Shown here: positions 42,113 to 50,497 of the stretch, piece by piece | How the letters are laid out: each line of letters starts with the position of its first letter | Numbering within the stretch: position 1 is the first letter of the stretch | Origin: Streptomyces sp. NBC_00464 | GTDB lineage: Bacteria > Actinomycetota > Actinomycetes > Streptomycetales > Streptomycetaceae | DNA length: 64,000 nt | Assembly: GCF_036013915.1 (NCBI RefSeq) | Contig: NZ_CP107899.1 | Location: forward strand, 248,001-312,000 | Direction of reading: 5' to 3' | The notes under the pieces: model-generated | Database searches by the model: none | Told to the model about the DNA's origin: nothing | What the model saw: the letters and a program-made list of their open reading frames with translations, nothing else | Position numbers and translations under genes: made by a program

Positions 42113-43702
42113 TCAGTAGCCGTTCCACCAGCGGGTCACGACGCGCCACAGCCTGGCCGGCGCCGCGGGCCTGCGCTGCTGCGGGATCATCCCGGCGGCG
42201 GAGCCCTTGCCCGCCCCGTTGTCTACGGATCCGTCGACGGATCCGGAAACGGAGGCGGTCGCCCCCTTCGGACCCGCGCCGGCCGCTGCGTGGGCCGGTT
42301 CCGACGGGGCGGACACGCGTTCGGGGGTCGGCGCCGTGTGCCGTACCGCGGACTGCACCTCCCAGTCCTGGCGCGACGGATTCGGCTTGCCCATGGACGG
42401 CGGTTCCCGGTCGTCCTGCGGGGGGCGCGGCGCGAACTCGGCGGGGAGTTCCACCAGGTGGCGGCCCATGAAGTTGCCGACCCAGCGCAGTTCGCTCTCG
42501 TCGACGGAGAGTTCGAGGTCGGGCAGGCGCATCAGCAGGGCGTCGACGCCCACGTCCGCGATGGCGCGTCCGATGTCCTGGCCCGGGCACTCGTGGGGCC
42601 CGCCACTGAACGCGAGGTGGGCGCGGTTGCCCTCCATGCCGGCGTTCAGGTCGGGCCTTACCACCGGGTCGGTGTTGGCCGGGGCGATGCCGACGATCAG
42701 CGCGTCCCCCGCCTTGATGCGCTGCCCGCCCAGCTCCGTGTCGCCCACCGCCCAGCGGCCGAGGACCGCGGTCAACGGCGGTTCGTCCCACAGGGTCTGC
42801 TCGACCGCCTCGGGCACGGTCATGTGGCCGCCGCTGAGCCGGGCCCGGAAGCGCGGATCGGTGAGCACCATGCGGAGCACGTTGGCGATCAGGTTGGTGG
42901 TCGCTTCGTAGGCGGAGATCAGGATGACCCGCAGATGCTCGGCCAGCTCCTTGTCGTTCATCTCGGCCGGGTGCTCGACGAGCCAGGTGGCGAAGTCGTC
43001 CGCGGGTTCGCGGCGGCGCCGCTCGACGAGACGGTTCAGCGTGTCCAGCACATAGGCGTTGCTCTCGACGGCGGTCGCGGTGCCCCGGGTCATGTCACGG
43101 GCGGCCTGCACCATCCGGTCGTTGTACTCCTCGGGCATGCCGATGATCGCGCACAGCACCATCATGGGCAGCCGCTCGGCGAACTGACTCACCAGGTCGG
43201 TGCGGCCCTCCCGGCAGAAGTCGTTGACGAGCCGGCTGCTGTAACGGTTGACGTGCCGCCGCACGCCGCGGGTGTCGATCCGGCTCATGGCGTCGGTGAC
43301 GGCGCCGCGCTGACGCTCATGGGTGGCACCGTCGGCGAAGACGCAGACCGGCTGCCAGGTGAAGATCGGTGCCAGTGGGTGGTCCGGTGCGACGGTGCCG
43401 TCCTGCAAAGCCCGCCAGCGGCGCGAGTCCCGGGAGAACTGCGAGGGCGTACGGGTCATGTGCAGGTTCTCGCTGTGCCCGAGGACCAGCCAGGCGGGTA
43501 CGTCGCCGTGCAGCAGGACGGGCGCCACCGAGCCGTGTTCGGCGCGCAGTTTCTCGTACAGGCCGTGCGGGTCCTGTTCGGCCTCGGGGCCGTAGAGGCG
43601 TCGCAGGCCGCCGGGGCCGATACCGAGGCCGTGGGCCGGGCACTCGGGGGGCGGAACCGGCCCCGTGGCCTCGCCGGGCTCGTAGTGGAATGGGGTTGTC
43701 AC
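42113..43702 (-). CDS. Conservon-associated cytochrome P450 lacking the EXXR motif (CYP157-like)
   Basis: 529 residues. The heme loop is LAFSGGPHECPGQDIG with Cys372, and the I-helix region is LISAYEATTN (about 261-270). Where ordinary P450s have the K-helix EXXR, this protein has EQTLW (301-305), so the Arg is missing. That matches the CYP157 family, which sits in Streptomyces conservons and is known to lack EXXR. The last 120 residues are a disordered Ser/Gly/Ala/Pro tail with a basic, Trp-containing end (LWRVVTRWWNGY), an unusual addition. It follows cvnD by 106 bases in the same direction. Catalytic activity is unproven for this group. Confidence 0.88.
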   Translation of the reverse strand: MTTPFHYEPGEATGPVPPPECPAHGLGIGPGGLRRLYGPEAEQDPHGLYEKLRAEHGSVAPVLLHGDVPAWLVLGHSENLHMTRTPSQFSRDSRRWRALQDGTVAPDHPLAPIFTWQPVCVFADGATHERQRGAVTDAMSRIDTRGVRRHVNRYSSRLVNDFCREGRTDLVSQFAERLPMMVLCAIIGMPEEYNDRMVQAARDMTRGTATAVESNAYVLDTLNRLVERRRREPADDFATWLVEHPAEMNDKELAEHLRVILISAYEATTNLIANVLRMVLTDPRFRARLSGGHMTVPEAVEQTLWDEPPLTAVLGRWAVGDTELGGQRIKAGDALIVGIAPANTDPVVRPDLNAGMEGNRAHLAFSGGPHECPGQDIGRAIADVGVDALLMRLPDLELSVDESELRWVGNFMGRHLVELPAEFAPRPPQDDREPPSMGKPNPSRQDWEVQSAVRHTAPTPERVSAPSEPAHAAAGAGPKGATASVSGSVDGSVDNGAGKGSAAGMIPQQRRPAAPARLWRVVTRWWNGY

Positions 43703-43808
43703 GATCGCTCCAGGGATCAGGCTGCCAAGGGCCGGACGAATGGGATACGCGGTGGGGGCGCGCGGATCGGTTGCGGGGTGGGCGTGCGGGCAACGCGTTC
43801 GGTCGACG

Positions 43809-44423
43809 TCAGCCCAGCGGGACGGCCAGGCTGTGCAGATAGCGCATCAGCGTCATCAGCACATCGCGGCTGGAGGCGCGCAGCCGGGCGTCGCAGTCGA
43901 TCATCGGGACCTCGTCCGGCAGGTCCAGAGCGCTGCGCAGCGCCTCGACGGGGTGGTTCGGCGCGTCGGGGAAGGTGTTGACGGCGACGACGAACGGCAC
44001 ACCGCGCTCCTCCAGCCGCCCGATGACGTCGAAGCTGACTTCGAGCCGGCGGGTGTCGATGAGCACGACGGCGCCGAGTGCGCCCTCGAACAGTCCGTTC
44101 CACAGGAACCAGAAGCGCTCCTGGCCCGGGGTGCCGAACAGATAGAGGATCAGTTCCTGGCTGATGCTGATCCGGCCGAAGTCCATGGCGACGGTGGTGG
44201 CGGTCTTGCTCTCCACCCCGAAGTTGTCGTCCACGCCGACGCCGGCCTGGGTCATGGTCTCTTCGGTGGTCAGCGGCCGGATCTCGCTGACCGAGCCGAC
44301 CATGGTCGTCTTGCCGACCCCGAACCCGCCGACGATCACGACCTTCACCGCGGCGGTGGCCGTGGTGGGGAGGACGTCCTCGCTCCGGGGGCCCGTGATC
44401 GTGTCAGAGTTTCTGAAGTCCAT
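43809..44423 (-). CDS. cvnD: Conservon GTPase CvnD
   Basis: 204 residues. The P-loop is VGGFGVGKTT (about 32-41), followed by LFGTPGQERFWF, an MglA/Ras-like switch II region. This small GTPase is the output module of conservons, proposed to resemble eukaryotic G-protein complexes and to control development or antibiotic production. It overlaps cvnC by 20 bases in a different frame, so cotranscription is certain if both starts are right. Confidence 0.93.
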   Translation of the reverse strand: MDFRNSDTITGPRSEDVLPTTATAAVKVVIVGGFGVGKTTMVGSVSEIRPLTTEETMTQAGVGVDDNFGVESKTATTVAMDFGRISISQELILYLFGTPGQERFWFLWNGLFEGALGAVVLIDTRRLEVSFDVIGRLEERGVPFVVAVNTFPDAPNHPVEALRSALDLPDEVPMIDCDARLRASSRDVLMTLMRYLHSLAVPLG

Positions 44424-44775
44424 GCATCACCGCTTCGAGGAGGGACCTGTCCGGGAGGGTCGCGCGGACGATGGGCGCGCGCGACTCGATCAGTTCCGTG
44501 GCGAGGAGTTCGGTGAGGAGCGAGGTCACCACGCTGAAGGGCAGGCTGAGGTAGGCGGAGATCTCGGCGACGGATAACGGTGCCTGGCAGAGCCGAAGGA
44601 TCACGGCCTGCTCGGGCTGGACCGTCGGTTTCGGCTGCGACTTCGAGACCACCATCGTGACCAGGTCGAGCGCTGCCCGCTCGCTGCCGTCGGGATCGCC
44701 GGTGATGACGTACAGCCGTTCCGGATCGCTCAGTGCCGGATCGGCCTTGCGGCGTTCTCGTCGGGAAGAACTCAT
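44404..44775 (-). CDS. cvnC: Conservon DUF742 protein CvnC
   Basis: 123 residues matching DUF742: RLYVITGD, a Pro-rich turn, then a winged-helix-like region with CQAPLSVAEISAYLSLPFSVV and ending LLEAVMHGLQKL. It is the third gene of the conservon and overlaps cvnB by 4 bases. Codon 67 is TTA, so production of this subunit should require the BldA tRNA even if its neighbours do not. Confidence 0.93.
   Translation of the reverse strand: MSSSRRERRKADPALSDPERLYVITGDPDGSERAALDLVTMVVSKSQPKPTVQPEQAVILRLCQAPLSVAEISAYLSLPFSVVTSLLTELLATELIESRAPIVRATLPDRSLLEAVMHGLQKL
44575..44577 (-). promoter_or_regulatory. TTA leucine codon (bldA-dependent) in cvnC
   Basis: Codon 67 of cvnC reads TTA within Ala-Pro-Leu-Ser-Val (GCA CCG TTA TCC GTC) on the minus strand. 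I found no in-frame TTA in the other conservon genes. Confidence 0.85.
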
Positions 44776-45179
44776 CCGGCCTGCCCGTCGTGTCGGGGCG
44801 GGCTCGTGAGATGGGCGCCGATGCGTACGACCATGTCGCGCATCCGTGCTCCGACGAGTCCCGCGTCGACCGTCTCACCGGCGAGCACCGCGAGATAGGC
44901 GCCGGCCCCCGCGGCCATCAGATAGAAGAAGCCGCCGGTCACCTCGATGACGACGAGCCGCATTCTGCCGTCGCTGTACGGGATCTCCGAGGCGACCGCG
45001 GCGGCCAGGCTCTGCAGCCCGGCGCAGGCCGCCGCGAGCCGGTCGGCGACGTCGGGGTCGCCGCCGTGCCGGGCGATGCGCAGGCCGTCCGCGGAGAGCA
45101 CGACGATCTGATGGATGTCGGGGACGTCGTCGGCGAGCTCTTTGAGCATCCAGTCCATGTTGCCCCGCTGCTGGATCAC
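44772..45179 (-). CDS. cvnB: Conservon roadblock/LC7 protein CvnB
   Basis: 135 residues from a GTG at 45179 that overlaps the cvnA stop (GTGA); an internal ATG 21 bases on is an alternative. It is a roadblock/LC7 domain throughout, with NMDWMLKELADDVPDIHQIVVLSADGL at the start and GGFFYLMAAGAGAYLAVLA later. Members regulate or scaffold the CvnD-type GTPase in bacterial polarity and signalling systems. Confidence 0.92.
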   Translation of the reverse strand: MIQQRGNMDWMLKELADDVPDIHQIVVLSADGLRIARHGGDPDVADRLAAACAGLQSLAAAVASEIPYSDGRMRLVVIEVTGGFFYLMAAGAGAYLAVLAGETVDAGLVGARMRDMVVRIGAHLTSPPRHDGQAG

Positions 45180-46804
45180 TTCAGGTCTCCCTTGTCCCAC
45201 GCGTCGTCAGAGTTGTCGTCCGCCCCGGGCTCCTGCGGCACACCGTTGGCGGCCTTGGTGAACGCCTCCAGCCAGATCCCGGGAGGCGGCTCCTTGCCGT
45301 TGGCCTGACCGTTGCCGTTGCCGTTGCCGTTTCCGTTTCCGTAGCCGTTGCTCCGGGCTGCGCCGGGGTCGGTGGACTGGGCGGGAAGGTTGTGCGAACC
45401 CAGCGGTGCGCGGCCCCGGCTGCGGCGCTGCGGCAGTCCGCCCGAGGTCCACTCGGTCACCACGGGGGGGTCGTCCTCCACGGCGGCGGCCGGTGCGGCC
45501 GGGCGGGTGTCGGGTGCGACCGGTCCGGTGGCCTGGCGGGAGGCGACGGGTTGCGGCTTGCGGTGGGAGCTGCGGGTCGGGACGACGTGCTTCATGTCCG
45601 CGAGGTCGATGTCGCTGGTGGGCCGCGACGTGGCGCCGATACCGTGGGCGATACCGGGAGCCGGCCCGGTGGTGATCATGGCGCGGGGCACGATGAGCAC
45701 GGCGCGGACACCGCCGTACGCGGACTGCCGCAGCGACACCTGGAGGTCGTACATCCGCGACAGTCGGCCGACGACCGCCATGCCGAGGCGGGGGGACTCG
45801 CCGAGGTCGTTCATGCTGGAGCCGGCCTGGGCCCTGGCGAGCATGTTCTCGGCCCTGGCGCGTGCCTCCTCGCTGAGGCTGACCCCGCCGTCCTCGATCT
45901 CGATGGCGATGCCGGTCTGGACCTCGACGGCGGTGACGTGCACGCGGGTCTGCGGCGGCGAGTACCGGGTGGCGTTGTCGAGGAGTTCGGCGCAGGCGTG
46001 GATGAGCGGTTCGACCGCGGTGCCGATGATGGCGACCTTGGCGATCGAGTGCAGATCGACGCGTGGGTACTCCAGGATGCGCGACATCGCGCCGCGCAAC
46101 ACGCTGAACAGCGGTACGGGCTTGGGCCACTGACGGCTGGGGCGGGCCCCGCCGAGTACGGCGATGGAGTCGGCGAGCCGGCCGATCAGCGCGGTGCCGT
46201 GGTCGATGCGCAGGAGGTCGTCGAAGACGTCGGGGTTGCGCCCGTGGTGCTCCTCCATCTCCCGCAGCTCGCTGGCCTGTCGGTGGACGATCGCCTGGAC
46301 GCGGCGGGCGACGTTGACGAAGGCGCGCTGCGCGGAGTCACGCGTCGCCTCCTCGTTGTCGATGATGTCCAGCACGGTGTAGACGAGGGCGCGCTGGGCG
46401 TCGGGGAGATGGCGGTAGACCTCGTCACCGTCCACGACGTCCCGCAGCACCTCGTCGGGCGAATTGCCCACGCGCAGCCGGTGGATCGCAGCAGGAAGGA
46501 GCTCCTTGCTGATCCGCACAGTCTCTTCGTCGTGATTGGCGATGCGCCGCTCCAGCGTGGTGACGCGCTGCTCGTAGTGGGCGCGCTGCCGCCGGATCGT
46601 GCGTGAGCGGCGGGAGAGTTCGGCGGTGAGCACGGCGACCACGACAGTGGCGAAGACGCCGCACCAGACGACTGGCATCCGCGCGGCCTCGGCAACCAGC
46701 GCTACGCCGGCGGCGGTTGCGCCGGCCATCACGACGACGGGCAGCAACACGGCCCGGACGACTGGTGTTTCTCGGTCGATCGGTGGTGATTCGACACGAA
46801 CCAT
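45176..46804 (-). CDS. cvnA: Conservon sensor histidine-kinase-like protein CvnA
   Basis: 542 residues. Two membrane segments lie near the N-terminus (about 15-37 and 43-63), followed by a coiled-coil-like stretch. The GHKL ATPase domain at about 240-385 has N box ELLDNATRYSPP and a Gly-rich lid region (GESPRLGMAVVGRLS). The extracytoplasmic loop is very short, so sensing may be within the membrane or cytoplasm. No clear phospho-acceptor His box is visible, as noted for this class. The C-terminal 150 residues are disordered, with a run of Gly-Asn dipeptides encoded by hexamer repeats. It is the first conservon gene, with a 490-base upstream gap. Confidence 0.92.
   Translation of the reverse strand: MVRVESPPIDRETPVVRAVLLPVVVMAGATAAGVALVAEAARMPVVWCGVFATVVVAVLTAELSRRSRTIRRQRAHYEQRVTTLERRIANHDEETVRISKELLPAAIHRLRVGNSPDEVLRDVVDGDEVYRHLPDAQRALVYTVLDIIDNEEATRDSAQRAFVNVARRVQAIVHRQASELREMEEHHGRNPDVFDDLLRIDHGTALIGRLADSIAVLGGARPSRQWPKPVPLFSVLRGAMSRILEYPRVDLHSIAKVAIIGTAVEPLIHACAELLDNATRYSPPQTRVHVTAVEVQTGIAIEIEDGGVSLSEEARARAENMLARAQAGSSMNDLGESPRLGMAVVGRLSRMYDLQVSLRQSAYGGVRAVLIVPRAMITTGPAPGIAHGIGATSRPTSDIDLADMKHVVPTRSSHRKPQPVASRQATGPVAPDTRPAAPAAAVEDDPPVVTEWTSGGLPQRRSRGRAPLGSHNLPAQSTDPGAARSNGYGNGNGNGNGNGQANGKEPPPGIWLEAFTKAANGVPQEPGADDNSDDAWDKGDLK
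45311..45346. repeat. Hexanucleotide repeat coding Gly-Asn dipeptides in cvnA
   Basis: Consecutive CCGTTG/CCGTTT units (and related GTAGCC) encode alternating Asn and Gly near the CvnA C-terminus. The unit is six bases, so copy changes would alter linker length and not the frame. Confidence 0.75.
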
Positions 46805-47297
46805 CTAAAACCTCTGGCGGTTGATTCGGGAGGTAATCAGGAGGTACCGCGCTTGCAGGGCAGTAGGGAACAAGCGCTCGAATTCATATCAACTCGACTT
46901 CACTGCGCGTGAGCTTAGTCAGATCGAAACAGTGGTTCGGCACATTCACCCAACCCCCTGCGCGAGCGCTCCCGCGGTAATACACTCACGAGTTTTTGCA
47001 CGCACCGCCAACAGGCGTGCGCGGGGAGTGACGAGAGGGGGCGATCCGGGGGAATCGCTCACCGTTGTCCTTCACAGCGGGACGCAGATGCCCGTAGCGT
47101 CCACTGCAGCCACTCTGGACACAGTCAAGAAGTACGGTGAAACGGTGAATTGCCGAACAATCCGGCTTCAGAACGAACCCTGATGTCCCTCAGAGAGGGA
47201 CAAGGGCACATGTGATCGAAGCGGATCGAAAGGAGCAGATTCATGACCACCGCAAGAGTGCCGGGCAATCCGGGGCACGAAGGGGAACAGACGTCTC
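46805..47297. other. Divergent intergenic region between the conservon and the IclR-type gene
   Basis: About 490 bases that must carry the conservon promoter (leftward) and the IclR-type gene promoter (rightward). It holds a 19-base palindrome at 47184-47202 and a short reading frame at 47243 with a strong ribosome binding site that runs into the IclR-type gene. A frame at 46821-47183 has no good ribosome binding site and is not credible. Confidence 0.5.
47184..47202. promoter_or_regulatory. Palindromic candidate operator upstream of the IclR-type gene
   Basis: TGTCCCTCAGAGAGGGACA is a perfect 7-5-7 inverted repeat 95 bases upstream of the IclR-type start. IclR regulators commonly bind palindromes next to their own promoter, so autoregulation is plausible. 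Confidence 0.45.
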
Positions 47298-47374
47298 ATG
47301 GGACCGACGCGGGGCTACACCATCGAATCGCTCGACAGCGGCCTCCGGCTGATGCAGCTGTTCCTCACCCATGA
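47243..47374 (+). CDS. Possible 43-codon leader peptide overlapping the IclR-type gene
   Basis: The ATG at 47243 has a near-ideal AAAGGAG 8 bases upstream, better than the site before the IclR-type ATG. The frame ends at a TGA at 47374 inside the IclR-type gene, in another frame. The product would be hydrophilic with no recognisable domain. It could be a leader that couples or attenuates translation of the regulator, or chance. The IclR frame itself is closed by a TGA at 47244, so this cannot be its N-terminus. Confidence 0.3.
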   Translation: MTTARVPGNPGHEGEQTSHGTDAGLHHRIARQRPPADAAVPHP

Positions 47375-48056
47375 CTCGCTGACCGTCTCCGAGGCGGCCG
47401 AGCTGCTCTCGATCGGCCGCTCCACCGCCCACCGGGTCCTCAGCACCCTGGAGGGACGCGGATTCGCGATCCGGGAGGACTCGGGGCGGGGTTACTCGGC
47501 CGGTCCCGAGCTGGTGCGGCTGGGCCGCCCGGCCGGATTCGGAGCCCCCGTCCGGGAGCGGGTCGGTGCGGTACTGGACGACGCCGTGCTGCGCACGGGC
47601 GAGACGGTGCTGAGCGCCGCCCTGATCGGTGATCAGGTCATCGTCACCGACGGCCGGGAGTCCTCCCATCCGGTACGGGTGATGCTGGAGCGGAACCGCA
47701 CCCGTCCCGCGCACGCCACGGCGGGCGGCAGGCTGCTGCTCTCCCGGATGACCACCGAACAGGTCTGCGCCCTGTATCCCCAGGAACGCCTGAACGCGGT
47801 CACCCCCCACACGGTCGCCTCCCGGCCGGAGCTCCTCGCCGAGCTGGCCCGGACCCGCGACCGCGGATACGCGCTCAGCCGGGGCGAGTCGGTGCAGGGC
47901 ATGCACACGGTCGCCGTGCCGCTGGCCGGCTCCACCTGGCGCGACCGGCTGGCACTGGCGGCATGCGCACCGGCCGGCCGCGGCGACGACGCCGCGCTGG
48001 AACGCCGCGCCGGCGAGCTGCTCCGGTCCGCCGCACTGCTCGGCACGACCGGGTAG
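47298..48056 (+). CDS. IclR-family transcriptional regulator
   Basis: 252 residues. The winged helix (about 8-60) shows LTVSEAAELLSIGRSTAHRVLSTLE. The effector domain (about 75-245) has RPAHATAGGRLLLS and RGYALSRGESVQGMHTVAVPL. IclR proteins respond to small aromatic or carbon metabolites. No metabolic operon is adjacent on the same strand, so its target is unclear. The ATG at 47298 follows GAAGGGG at a slightly long distance. Confidence 0.92.
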   Translation: MGPTRGYTIESLDSGLRLMQLFLTHDSLTVSEAAELLSIGRSTAHRVLSTLEGRGFAIREDSGRGYSAGPELVRLGRPAGFGAPVRERVGAVLDDAVLRTGETVLSAALIGDQVIVTDGRESSHPVRVMLERNRTRPAHATAGGRLLLSRMTTEQVCALYPQERLNAVTPHTVASRPELLAELARTRDRGYALSRGESVQGMHTVAVPLAGSTWRDRLALAACAPAGRGDDAALERRAGELLRSAALLGTTG

Positions 48057-48118
48057 CCCGGCGGGTCAGCGGCGGAAAACCGGGTACCCCGGCGGGTCAG
48101 CGGCGAAACGGGGTACCC
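48057..48118. repeat. Tandem duplication between the IclR- and MarR-type genes
   Basis: A unit of about 31 bases beginning CCCGGCGGGTCAGCGGCG occurs twice in a row (from 48057 and from 48088), with small deletions in the second copy. The GGGTACCC palindromes in it could form a weak terminator for the two convergent genes. Confidence 0.6.
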
Positions 48119-48148
48119 GGCGCGTCATCGACGCGACCGCCCGTCAGG

Positions 48149-48655
48149 TCAGCGGCGGGCGCCGCCGATGCGGCCTTCCAGCTGGACCAGCAGTTCGCCG
48201 AGCTGTGCGCCGAGCCGGTCGCGCGACTCCGCGTCGAGGCCGGAGAGCAACGCGCGCTCGTACGCGAGCTGCTTGGGCAGCAGCCCGTCGACCAGTTCGC
48301 GCCCCTCGTCGGTGAGGCGGACGAGCGCGACCCGGCGGTCCCGGGCATCGCTGCGGCGGTCGATCAGGCCGCTCTCCTGGAGGACCCGGAGGCGTTTGGT
48401 GACGGCGGCGCCGGAGGAGAACGTCTCCCTGGCAAGTTCGCCCGGCGTGAGTTCCCGGCCGGTCCGTCGCACGGCGCCCAGCAGGTCGAACTCGGCGCGG
48501 GTCAGTCCGGCGGCCCGCAGCGGCGCGTCCTCGGCCTGCTGGAGCAGGGCGGAGCAGCGGTTGATACGGCCGATGAGTTCCATCGGCCCGGTGTCGAGTT
48601 CCGGGTTCACGGCCTGCCACTGCCGTACCACCGAGGCCACGATGTCGTCGGTCAC
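48149..48655 (-). CDS. MarR-family transcriptional regulator
   Basis: 168 residues from a GTG at 48655 that overlaps the FUSC stop (GTGA). The winged-helix core has LTRAEFDLLGAVRRTG, LARETFSSGAAVTKRL and the wing DRRSDARDRRVALVRLTDEG. Helices at both ends would form the dimer. It follows the FUSC exporter gene and probably represses the pair from the palindrome upstream of FUSC, in response to a phenolic or drug-like ligand. Confidence 0.9.
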   Translation of the reverse strand: MTDDIVASVVRQWQAVNPELDTGPMELIGRINRCSALLQQAEDAPLRAAGLTRAEFDLLGAVRRTGRELTPGELARETFSSGAAVTKRLRVLQESGLIDRRSDARDRRVALVRLTDEGRELVDGLLPKQLAYERALLSGLDAESRDRLGAQLGELLVQLEGRIGGARR

Positions 48656-50328
48656 ACCGCTCCGTTCTCCTGGGCCGGGGAGATGATCCCCTGCCGTGTC
48701 GCTGTCGCCGCGAGCGTACGGTGTCCGGCCTGCTCGGCCGCGAGCACCGCCTCCTGGGGCAGGTCGCGCTGCCACCACTCACCGGCGGCGGTGTCGTCCG
48801 CCTCGCGCAGTTCGACCAGGGATCCGGTGAGCCTGCGGCGGGCGGCGTCCAGCGCGGCGGGCGCGGGTGCGGGCGCCGCGAGCGTCCGTACGGCGTGGGC
48901 GCGGGCCTGCTCGGCGGCGGCGAGGGCCTGCTCGACGCGGCCGGTGGCACGGCGGTTGGTGACGAGCACCGCGGCGAGGAACCCGACGGCGGCGCCGATG
49001 ACGGTGTCCAGGACCCGGTCGCCGATGAGTTCACCGGCCGGGTGGCTGCCGGCGTACTCCAGGACGAGCAGCGCCATCGGGGTGACGGCCACGGAGCCGA
49101 GCCAGTAGTTGCGGGTGATCAGGGCCTCGGCGGCGAAACCGAAGAAGAGGCAGAAGCCGATCAGGGCCAGCGGGTCCATCCGGGCGACCGGGAGCACTGC
49201 GGCGAAGACCAGGACGCCGAGGAGGTTTCCGAGGGTGCGCTGCAGCGTGCGGTTCCAGGAGAGCGTGACGTTGGCCTGGTAGAGCGAGGCGGCGGTCACG
49301 ATCGCCCAGTAGGGGCGCCCGACACCGACGGCTGAACAGATGTATCCGGCCAGGGCGCAGCCGATCAGCGTGCGGGCCGCGACCGGCAGCAGCGGGGAGC
49401 CGGGGGCGAGGCGGTGCAGCAGGGCGCGCAGGGGTCCGCCGCGGGCGGCGCGTTCGGCGTCGACGCCGAAGAGTTCGGCGGCGGTTCCGGGGGCGGGTGC
49501 CGGGGTGGGGACGGGCCCGCGGGACCGGGTCTGCCGGGCCCACTCGCGGAGCCGGTCGGCGTCCCCGGCCGGGTCCTGCCCACGCGCGGAGAGTGCGGTT
49601 TCGGCGTGGACGACGAGGCGTTCCAGTGCGCTGCGTACGGGGGTGGGGCGTCCGGCTGCGAGGAGGGTCTGCCAGGCCGCGTGTACGGCGGCGACCGCGG
49701 CGTGGCGGGTGCGGTGGCCGGGCTCGGCAACGTAGGCGGCTGCGGCGTTCAGTGCGCGGGCCGTGGCGCGGCGCTCGGGTCCTTCCCGGCGGACCAGCGC
49801 GGGAGCGAGGGCGACGAGCCAGGACACCGCGCCGGCGCCGAGGGTCAGGGCGAGGTGGCCCGGCACCTGGCCGGTCTCCTGCGGGGTGAACAGGGCGGCG
49901 GAACTGACGAAGGTGAAGATCACCGGTCCGGGAGGCCCGATGCGGGTGGCGTCGCAGAGCAGCTTCTGGCCGGCGGCCAGGAGGGCGCCGACGGCGATCA
50001 GGACCGCGGTCGAACCGGTCAGCGAGGCCGTGACCAGGGAGACCGCCAGGCCGGCGAGCATGCCGAGGACGACTCCGACGAGGGTCCTGGCACGGCGGGC
50101 GTACGGCAGGTTGTGGCCGTACAGCGCACAGAGCGAGCCGGCCATCGTGTACATCACGAGGTCGAGGCGGTCCAGGGAGTAGAGCACCAGGTTGGGGATC
50201 GCCGTGGCCACCACCACGCTGGTCGCCGGCTTGAACCACATGTCCGAGGGCCGGGCCAGGCGCAGGGGCGCCGCCAGTGGGATTCTGCGGACGGAGGGCT
50301 GCCGGGTCCGGATGCTTGTATTACTCAC
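48652..50328 (-). CDS. FUSC-family aromatic acid/efflux transporter
   Basis: 558 residues from a GTG at 50328. Two blocks of hydrophobic segments (about 30-160 and 320-450) are separated by a soluble region, the internally duplicated layout of FUSC/AaeB-like exporters. The second block has GRPYWAIVTAASLYQAN and TLGNLLGVLVFA. Such proteins export hydroxylated aromatic acids or related compounds, but substrates of actinobacterial members are not known. It is the first gene of a two-gene operon with MarR. Confidence 0.87.
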   Translation of the reverse strand: MSNTSIRTRQPSVRRIPLAAPLRLARPSDMWFKPATSVVVATAIPNLVLYSLDRLDLVMYTMAGSLCALYGHNLPYARRARTLVGVVLGMLAGLAVSLVTASLTGSTAVLIAVGALLAAGQKLLCDATRIGPPGPVIFTFVSSAALFTPQETGQVPGHLALTLGAGAVSWLVALAPALVRREGPERRATARALNAAAAYVAEPGHRTRHAAVAAVHAAWQTLLAAGRPTPVRSALERLVVHAETALSARGQDPAGDADRLREWARQTRSRGPVPTPAPAPGTAAELFGVDAERAARGGPLRALLHRLAPGSPLLPVAARTLIGCALAGYICSAVGVGRPYWAIVTAASLYQANVTLSWNRTLQRTLGNLLGVLVFAAVLPVARMDPLALIGFCLFFGFAAEALITRNYWLGSVAVTPMALLVLEYAGSHPAGELIGDRVLDTVIGAAVGFLAAVLVTNRRATGRVEQALAAAEQARAHAVRTLAAPAPAPAALDAARRRLTGSLVELREADDTAAGEWWQRDLPQEAVLAAEQAGHRTLAATATRQGIISPAQENGAV

Positions 50329-50331
50329 TCA

Positions 50332-50349
50332 AATACTTTAGCAGGTATT
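50332..50349. promoter_or_regulatory. Palindrome at the FUSC-marR promoter
   Basis: AATAC-TTTAGCAG-GTATT (50332-50349) is an inverted repeat ending 3 bases upstream of the FUSC GTG, in an AT-rich stretch. A further AATAC-like arm falls at the start codon. The location suits a MarR repressor site. No ribosome binding site is visible, so the transcript may be leaderless. Confidence 0.45.
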
Positions 50350-50497
50350 ACACACGTAAAAGACTTCCTCCGTAACCCCTAGGCCTCCTCGGCCCCCGGC
50401 CCCGCTCCCCCGATGGCCTGTCCCGGCGCCCGGTCATAGCGTTCAGCTGTGCGCCAGAAAGCCACGCGCACATCCACCCACGCACGGAGGAGTCCGA

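Noticed and set aside
48057..48118. Tandem repeat considered as a CRISPR-like or attachment-site element
   Set aside because: There are only two copies without spacers and no associated genes, so it is a local duplication.
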